Assembly: GCA_937874455.1 (NCBI GenBank) | Contig: CALNBE010000314.1 | Location: 1-12,420 of the forward strand | Reading direction: 5' to 3' | Length of the DNA: 12,420 nucleotides | Source: an uncultured Opitutia bacterium | Lineage (GTDB): Bacteria > Verrucomicrobiota > Verrucomicrobiia > Opitutales > UBA953 | Shown here: piece by piece, positions 8,503 through 12,420 of the stretch | How positions within the stretch are numbered: position 1 is the first letter of the stretch | Layout: the number at the start of each line of letters is the position of its first letter | Program-made: the position numbers and the translations under genes | The notes under the pieces: generated by a model | Told to the model about the DNA's origin: nothing | What the model saw: only the letters and a program-made list of their open reading frames with translations | Databases searched by the model: none

Positions 8503-9683
8503 GAGGCGATTTCCTCTGCGGGCGAGGGGATGGTTTTCGCGAAGAAAAACAGCAGCACCAGCGCGGGAATGGCGCAGACCGCGCCGACGTAACCAAGGCC
8601 GGGCAGACCGATGCCGCTCATGGCCAGACTGCCAAACAAGGCGCCGCTGCCGATGCCCAGATTGAAAATCCCCGAATACAGGGAAATGGCGGCGTCGGTG
8701 GCGTGGGGCGCGAGACGGAGCACCCAGGACTGGAAGGCCAGCCCCAGCATACTTTGCGCGATGCTCCAGCCGATCAGGCAGGCCAGCACCAGCGCAAAGG
8801 AAAAATGCAGCAGGCTGACCGCCGCCAGCATGAGCAACGCGAAAATTCCTCCGCCCAGCAGCACGCGCCGCAGGTGTTTTTCGCTATGCACGCTGGCAAT
8901 CCAGACTCCAACGACTCCCGCCGCGCCAAAGGCAAACAGCGTGGTGCTGACGTTGTTTTCCGCCACGCCCACGACCTGGGTGAGGAAGGGAACGAGGTAG
9001 GTGAACAGCGTGAAGTTACCGGTGATCAGGCAAGCCGTAACCACGTAGGCCGCGACAAGGGTTTTGTTGCGAAACAACGAGGGCAGGCTGCGCAGACTGC
9101 CCGCATGGCTGCTGGCCAGGCGCGGCAGCAGGGCGCGGAGCAAAAGCAGAATGAGCACGCCGAGCGCGCTGATCACGATAAAGGTGAGCCGCCAGCCCAT
9201 GTGGTGTCCGAGCGCGGTGCCGACCGGCACGCCGAGCACCGTGGCGAGAATCGCGCCGCCCGAGACGATGGCCAGCCCGGTGTTGTGTTTTCCTTTGGGC
9301 GCCAGACGCACTGCCAGCGCGGGGGTAACCGACCAAAAAACTGCGTGGGCAAAGGCGATGATCAGCCGGCAGGCGAAGAGCGAGTAGAAGCTTTGCGCGA
9401 AGCCGCAGAGGAAATTTCCCAGGACAAAGGTGCAGAGCAAGAGCACCAGCAACTGGCGACGTTCCATGTGCGCGGTGAGCAACGTCAGCGGCAGCGAAAC
9501 CAGCGCGACGATCCAGGCGTAGCCCGTGAGCAGCCGGCCGGTGATGGCCTCGGTTTCGCCGATGCTGCGGGCAATGTCGGGCAGCAATCCCACCGGCATG
9601 AACTCCGAGGTGACGTGGATGAAGGAGGACAGTCCCAGTAGAAACACGGGAAGCCAGCCGCGCAGGAAATCGTTTTTGGGCAT
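8499..9683 (-). CDS. sotB: MFS sugar efflux transporter, SotB/YdeA family
   Basis: A 394-residue inner-membrane transporter of the major facilitator superfamily with about twelve hydrophobic segments. It closely follows the pattern of Escherichia coli SotB as I remember it: TSEFMPVGLLPDIA near the N-terminus, YAWIVALVSLPLTLLT and MERRQLL in the first loop, AFAHAVFWSVTPALAVRLAP in mid-protein, GSLRSLPSLFR in the central loop and ISLYSGIFNLGIGSGAL near the end. SotB exports arabinose and related sugars or IPTG-like compounds by proton antiport; the substrate here is not known. The start MPKNDFLRGW at 9683 is chosen; the frame is open upstream for 64 codons, but that part is polar and low in complexity. 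The TAG stop (8499-8501) overlaps the convergent gene's TAA. Confidence 0.88.
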   Translation of the reverse strand: MPKNDFLRGWLPVFLLGLSSFIHVTSEFMPVGLLPDIARSIGETEAITGRLLTGYAWIVALVSLPLTLLTAHMERRQLLVLLLCTFVLGNFLCGFAQSFYSLFACRLIIAFAHAVFWSVTPALAVRLAPKGKHNTGLAIVSGGAILATVLGVPVGTALGHHMGWRLTFIVISALGVLILLLLRALLPRLASSHAGSLRSLPSLFRNKTLVAAYVVTACLITGNFTLFTYLVPFLTQVVGVAENNVSTTLFAFGAAGVVGVWIASVHSEKHLRRVLLGGGIFALLMLAAVSLLHFSFALVLACLIGWSIAQSMLGLAFQSWVLRLAPHATDAAISLYSGIFNLGIGSGALFGSLAMSGIGLPGLGYVGAVCAIPALVLLFFFAKTIPSPAEEIAS

Positions 9684-9877
9684 GGAAAGAGCGCCGAATG
9701 GTGGCGATGCGGAGGAAAAATGAAAGGGTGATGTGTGGGGCGAAGGAGGGGAGTTTTCTTGGCGAAATATGGGTTTTGAAAATTTATTCTTATGAGTGAA
9801 ATTTTTGTTGAGGCGGGCGAGATTTGCAGTGATAAGCGTTTCAACCAATCCGGATTTAACCTTCACTCCATTCACTT
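9684..9877. other. divergent intergenic region, sotB / TM2 gene
   Basis: These 194 nt separate two divergent starts and should hold both promoters. The half nearer the TM2 gene is AT-rich (about 9770-9815). A weak plus-strand promoter candidate is TTGTTG at 9805-9810 with TGATAA at 9830-9835, but the 19-nt spacer makes it unconvincing. One copy of the iterated word sits at 9709-9718. No operator palindrome is seen. Confidence 0.35.
9709..9718 (+). repeat. iterated word GCGGAGGAAA, upstream of sotB
   Basis: Exact copy 26 nt upstream of the sotB start, on the strand opposite to sotB. Confidence 0.8.
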
Positions 9878-10177
9878 ATGTCAACACCCACAGAAGAAAA
9901 CACCACTCCCGCCGGCGCCCCAGCGAATAGCAAGCGCGTCCTGGCCGGCGTTCTGGGCATTTTGCTCGGCGCGTGGGGCATTCACAAGTTTGTGCTGGGA
10001 TACACCAAGGAAGGCATCATTACGCTGCTGATCTCCCTGCTGGGGTCGGTTCTGACGTTTGGTCTGGCCGCCGGGGTGATGATGGTGATCGGCTTGGCCG
10101 AGGGCATTATTTACCTCACCAAGACGGACGAGCAATTTGAGGAAACTTACGTCAAGGGCCGCAAAGGCTGGTTTTAA
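9878..10177 (+). CDS. TM2-domain membrane protein
   Basis: A 99-residue protein. After a short polar N-terminus (MSTPTEENTTPAGAPA) it has the TM2 signature: a first helix at about 20-36, then the sequence GAWGIHKFVLGYTKEGI (31-47), a second hydrophobic stretch at about 48-73, and GLAEGIIYL at 72-80. TM2 proteins are small two-helix membrane proteins with a short conserved loop, and most have no known function in bacteria. The start is ATG at 9878, with no Shine-Dalgarno sequence. It is transcribed alone, divergent from sotB, and is followed by a strong hairpin terminator 20 nt after the stop. There is no sign of truncation. Confidence 0.88.
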   Translation: MSTPTEENTTPAGAPANSKRVLAGVLGILLGAWGIHKFVLGYTKEGIITLLISLLGSVLTFGLAAGVMMVIGLAEGIIYLTKTDEQFEETYVKGRKGWF

Positions 10178-10197
10178 GCCGGTGCAAAGTTGACCGC

Positions 10198-10229
10198 AAA
10201 AAAAGGCACCCGGGCGGGTGCCTTTTTTT
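10198..10229. terminator. bidirectional hairpin terminator
   Basis: A perfect 14-bp stem with a four-base loop: seven A and GGCACCC (10198-10211), loop GGGC (10212-10215), then GGGTGCC and seven T (10216-10229). The GC-rich core flanked by A and T tracts works on both strands. It sits between the convergent TM2 gene (stop at 10177) and cysS (stop at 10264) and probably ends both transcripts. Confidence 0.93.
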
Positions 10230-10263
10230 GTGGGGACAACGACGGAAGGGCCGCCGGAGGAAA

Positions 10264-11706
10264 TCAGATTTTTTGCAATTCGTAGCCGTCCTTGCGGTCG
10301 AGCGATTTCCAGCCCAGCGCGGCCAGTTCGTCGCGCAACCGGTCGGCGGCGGCGAAGTCACGGGCCTGCTTGGCGGCCCAGCGTTGCTCGCCCAGCGTGG
10401 CGACGGCGGGAGGAATTTCCTCCGCAGCTTTTTCCTCCGCAGCGAAGAGGATCAGGCCCAGCGCGAAGAGAATTTTTCCGAGACCGGACAAGTCGGCGCG
10501 GGCTTGTTCGACAGTGCGGTCGGCGGCGGTGACGACTGGGAGGGCGGAGAAAATTTTCCCCAGCGTCCCGGCGACGTTGAGGTCGTCGCAGAGCGTTTCC
10601 CATGCGGAGGAAAATTCCCCCCAGGCGGTGTTCTTTTCCAGCACGGCGGGCGGCGCGAAGTCGGCCTTGGTGAGGCCGTTTTTCTCGAGCAATTTCTCTG
10701 CGCCCTTTTCCAGCTTGTGCAGGGCGGCGGCGGCATCGTCGAGGGATTTGAGCGTGAAGTTAAGCTGGCTGCGGTAGTGTCCGGCGAGCAGCGCGTAGCG
10801 GACTGCCATCGGCGAAGCGCCCTTGGCGCGCAGGTCGTCGAGCGTGTAGAGGTTGCCGAGGCTTTTGGACATTTTCGCGCCGTCCACCATCAGGTGCATG
10901 GAATGGAACCAATGGGCGACGAAGTCCTTTTGTCCGGTGGAGCATTCGGACTGGGCGATTTCGTTTTCGTGGTGCGGGAAGCAGAGGTCGATGCCGCCGC
11001 CGTGCAGATCGAAGGTCTCGCCGAGGTAGTGGGTGCTCATGGCGGAGCATTCGATGTGCCAGCCCGGACGGCCTTCGCCCCAAGGACTGGGCCAGAAATT
11101 CGGGCCGTCGGCGGGCTTGCGGGATTTCCACAGGGCAAAGTCGGCGACGCTTTCGCGCTCGTATTCGTCGGCGTCATTGGCCGCGCCGGCGCTGTTGGTT
11201 TCCTGGGTGCGGAGCGCGTCGCGGTCGAGGTGGGAGAGTTTGCCGTAGTCGTGGCAGGAGCAGACTTTGAAGTAAACGGAGCCGTCGGCGGTCACGTAGG
11301 CGTGGCCGTTGGCGACGAGTTTTTCGATCATCGCGACCTGCAGGGGAATGTGCTCGACGGCGGAAGGCTCGACGTGCGGCGGCAGGAGGTTGAGGGCGGT
11401 GCAGTCGGCGTGGAATTTTTTTGTCCACTTCGCGGTGAAATCCTTGAGGGAAACGCCCTCGGCCTGGGACTGGCGGATGGTTTTGTCGTCCACGTCGGTG
11501 ATGTTGCGGACGTGGCGGACTTCGGTGCCGTCCACTTCAAGTGCGCGGCGGAGGATATCCTGGATGAGAAAGGTGCGGAAATTGCCGATGTGGGCCGGGC
11601 CGTAAACCGTCGGGCCGCAGCAGTAGATCCGGTAAGGCGTTGCGGGCTCGCGCGGGGCGAGCGTCTTGACGGAGCGGCTGAGGGTGTCGTGGACGCGGAT
11701 CGGCAT
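10264..11706 (-). CDS. cysS: cysteinyl-tRNA synthetase
   Basis: A 480-residue class I aminoacyl-tRNA synthetase that charges tRNA-Cys. All family landmarks are present: HIGN (39-42, the HIGH signature) after CCGPTVYGPA, the zinc ligands C30, C220 (in WHIEC), H245 and E249 (in FPHHENE), and the KMSKS loop at 278-282. The length is slightly above the roughly 460 residues of Escherichia coli CysS. Part of the excess is in the C-terminal helical region, where two copies of the iterated word encode AAEEKAAEEI (422-431). The ATG at 11706 gives the usual N-terminus, with no Shine-Dalgarno sequence. A consensus -10 box lies about 100 nt upstream. It is convergent with the TM2 gene across the terminator. 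Confidence 0.97.
   Translation of the reverse strand: MPIRVHDTLSRSVKTLAPREPATPYRIYCCGPTVYGPAHIGNFRTFLIQDILRRALEVDGTEVRHVRNITDVDDKTIRQSQAEGVSLKDFTAKWTKKFHADCTALNLLPPHVEPSAVEHIPLQVAMIEKLVANGHAYVTADGSVYFKVCSCHDYGKLSHLDRDALRTQETNSAGAANDADEYERESVADFALWKSRKPADGPNFWPSPWGEGRPGWHIECSAMSTHYLGETFDLHGGGIDLCFPHHENEIAQSECSTGQKDFVAHWFHSMHLMVDGAKMSKSLGNLYTLDDLRAKGASPMAVRYALLAGHYRSQLNFTLKSLDDAAAALHKLEKGAEKLLEKNGLTKADFAPPAVLEKNTAWGEFSSAWETLCDDLNVAGTLGKIFSALPVVTAADRTVEQARADLSGLGKILFALGLILFAAEEKAAEEIPPAVATLGEQRWAAKQARDFAAADRLRDELAALGWKSLDRKDGYELQKI
10414..10440 (-). repeat. two iterated words in tandem in cysS
   Basis: Exact copies at 10416-10425 (extended by TT to 10414) and 10431-10440, starts 15 nt apart. 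On the coding strand both read Ala-Glu-Glu, producing the AAEEKAAEEI stretch of CysS. Confidence 0.8.
10604..10613 (+). repeat. iterated word GCGGAGGAAA, antisense within cysS
   Basis: Exact copy on the non-coding strand of cysS; the coding strand reads Phe-Ser-Ser-Ala here (residues 365-368). This shows that the word is not tied to one reading frame or to the Ala-Glu-Glu peptide. Confidence 0.8.
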
Positions 11707-11729
11707 GATGTTGTTCGCTAAAAGGAAGA

Positions 11730-11739
11730 GCGGAGGAAA
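11730..11739 (+). repeat. iterated word GCGGAGGAAA, upstream of cysS
   Basis: Exact copy 24 nt upstream of the cysS start, on the strand opposite to cysS. Confidence 0.8.
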
Positions 11740-11806
11740 ACAGGCTGGGCGCGGAACGAAAGCGAAAAGTCGCCCCGGCTTCCGGCGTGTGGTCGTCGCG
11801 AAGGAA

Positions 11807-11825
11807 ATTATAGGGAAGGTGTCAA
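11807..11825 (-). promoter_or_regulatory. possible cysS promoter elements
   Basis: On the minus strand TTGACA (11825-11820) is followed, after only 7 nt, by a perfect TATAAT (11812-11807), about 100 nt upstream of the cysS ATG. The -10 box is plausible, but a 7-nt gap is far too short for a standard sigma-70 pair (16-18 nt). Either TATAAT works with another upstream element, or the match is chance. Confidence 0.3.
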
Positions 11826-12033
11826 TGGGCGGAGGAAGCGTTTCGTGGGTCTGACTGCTTCGTTGCCCCTGTTTTTTTAATCCTGTGCCATTCTTGCACC
11901 CATGGCCTTTTAAGGTGACTCGGATTGTTTTTGCTGGGTGCGTTATGGGCGGTGGCCAAAGCCGGTTGAGCGGCGGGTGCAGTGTGCGGTCACCCTGGGA
12001 GAATTTCCTTCAGAGTCGCCAATTTTTAGCAAG

Positions 12034-12219
12034 ATGTTGCGTAAAATGGGCTTGGCAAATGGTGAGTTGGGGGCGAAGCTGAGGACGATGAGGAGCCTCT
12101 CTAGTTGGGAATGGAGATTACTGATACTCACACTGCTATTTTTGGCGCAGCTTTTAATCTATTGGATAGTGACCCTTTATTACGATTGGCGAACCAGGAA
12201 CCGGAATAAGTGGGACTGA
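12034..12219 (+). CDS. hypothetical small membrane protein
   Basis: A 61-residue frame from an ATG at 12034. The N-terminal third is basic (MLRKMGLANGELGAKLRTMR), a hydrophobic helix spans about residues 26-49 (LLILTLLFLAQLLIYWIV in it), and the C-terminus is charged (DWRTRNRNKWD). Base composition is clearly lower in G+C than the neighbouring genes, which may mean recent acquisition or decay. I do not recognise a family. The same frame can start at a GTG at 11938 (93 residues) or at an ATG at 12088 (43 residues); none has a ribosome-binding site. It converges on the hydrolase gene with a 27-nt gap. It could be a chance frame, but the coherent helix with flanking charges speaks in its favour. 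Confidence 0.4.
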   Translation: MLRKMGLANGELGAKLRTMRSLSSWEWRLLILTLLFLAQLLIYWIVTLYYDWRTRNRNKWD

Positions 12220-12246
12220 GCTTGCGGCAAGGCGAGCGGTTTTCCC

Positions 12247-12420
12247 TCAGTGCTTGGCGGTGAGGGTACGTTTGATGAAGCCGGGCATGAGGATCCAGGC
12301 ACCGCGCTGGACGCTGGAGTGGTCGAGTCCGGCCATTTCGTAAAATTCCACCCGGGGGTGGCCGAGGTTGCGCAGGCTGGTGGCGAACAGTTGGTTTTCC
12401 TCCACCCGGTTGCGGTATTC
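12247..12420 (-). CDS. alpha/beta hydrolase (esterase-like), C-terminal part (cut by window edge)
   Basis: Fifty-seven codons are open from the window edge to a TGA at 12247-12249. The visible protein contains EENQLFATSLRNLGH, then VEFYEMAGLDHSSV, and ends PGFIKRTLTAKH. A helix with LR-x-x-G, a V-x-x-Y-E strand and a G-x-DH-S loop are the usual last elements of esterase and acyl-peptidase-like alpha/beta hydrolases, where this histidine (residue 34 of the fragment) completes the Ser-Asp-His triad. The nucleophile and acid are outside the window, so the enzyme class is a tentative call and the substrate is unknown. A near copy of the iterated word (GTGGAGGAAA) encodes the VEEN here. Confidence 0.55.
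   Translation of the reverse strand, partial: EYRNRVEENQLFATSLRNLGHPRVEFYEMAGLDHSSVQRGAWILMPGFIKRTLTAKH

Larger units (their letters stand above)
11707..12033. other. 327-nt region without a supported gene
   Basis: It separates divergent cysS and the doubtful small gene at 12034. It holds the candidate cysS -10 box, one exact iterated word (11730-11739) and one near copy (GCGGAGGAAG, 11829-11838). A T-run at about 11872-11878 has no stem before it. No tRNA fold or operator palindrome was recognised. A GTG-started extension of the 12034 frame reaches back to 11938 but has no clear protein character. Confidence 0.5.

Noticed and set aside
8394..9641. A 415-codon open frame on the plus strand across sotB
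   Set aside because: Product rich in Gln, Arg and Gly without membrane segments; the minus strand matches SotB along its length.
9684..9875. Upstream 64-codon extension of sotB
   Set aside because: Polar, low-complexity sequence over the divergent promoter region; the family begins at the MPKN start.
10228..11721. A 497-codon open frame on the plus strand across cysS
   Set aside because: Opposite to a complete cysteinyl-tRNA synthetase; the product is low in complexity.

Overview
The window is GC-rich bacterial DNA (roughly 60-65% G+C by eye), densely packed with genes mostly on the minus strand. A fused cbb3 oxidase CcoN-CcoO subunit, a hopanoid cyclase, a DUF3857/transglutaminase/DUF2569-like membrane protein and near-absence of Shine-Dalgarno sequences would fit the PVC group, perhaps Verrucomicrobiota/Opitutales. 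That placement is inference; no rRNA or strict marker is present.

Layout. 1-3643 (minus): a respiratory operon in the order small CcoS-like protein, ccoNO fusion, ccoQ, short single-haem ccoP, then the start of a GNAT-like acetyltransferase that leaves the window. 3848-5836 (minus): squalene-hopene cyclase. 5941-8502 (plus): exported transglutaminase-like protein with a membrane-spanning C-terminus, divergent from the cyclase. 8499-9683 (minus): SotB-type MFS sugar exporter whose stop codon overlaps that of the previous gene. 9878-10177 (plus): TM2-domain protein, followed by a strong bidirectional hairpin terminator. 10264-11706 (minus): cysteinyl-tRNA synthetase. 11707-12246: a lower-GC stretch with one doubtful small membrane protein. 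12247-12420 (minus): C-terminus of an alpha/beta hydrolase, cut by the window edge.

Functionally, the left part encodes a high-affinity terminal oxidase (O2 reduction by a haem b3/CuB centre fed by c-type haems) next to hopanoid lipid synthesis. The right part is a mix of housekeeping and envelope genes.

The most striking signal is not a gene. A ten-base word, GCGGAGGAAA (often extended by TT), occurs 13 times exactly, counting both strands, where well under one copy is expected. It lies in genes in several frames and between genes, but is absent from ccoNO and shc. It resembles a highly iterated genome word such as a DNA-uptake, Chi-like or other signature sequence.
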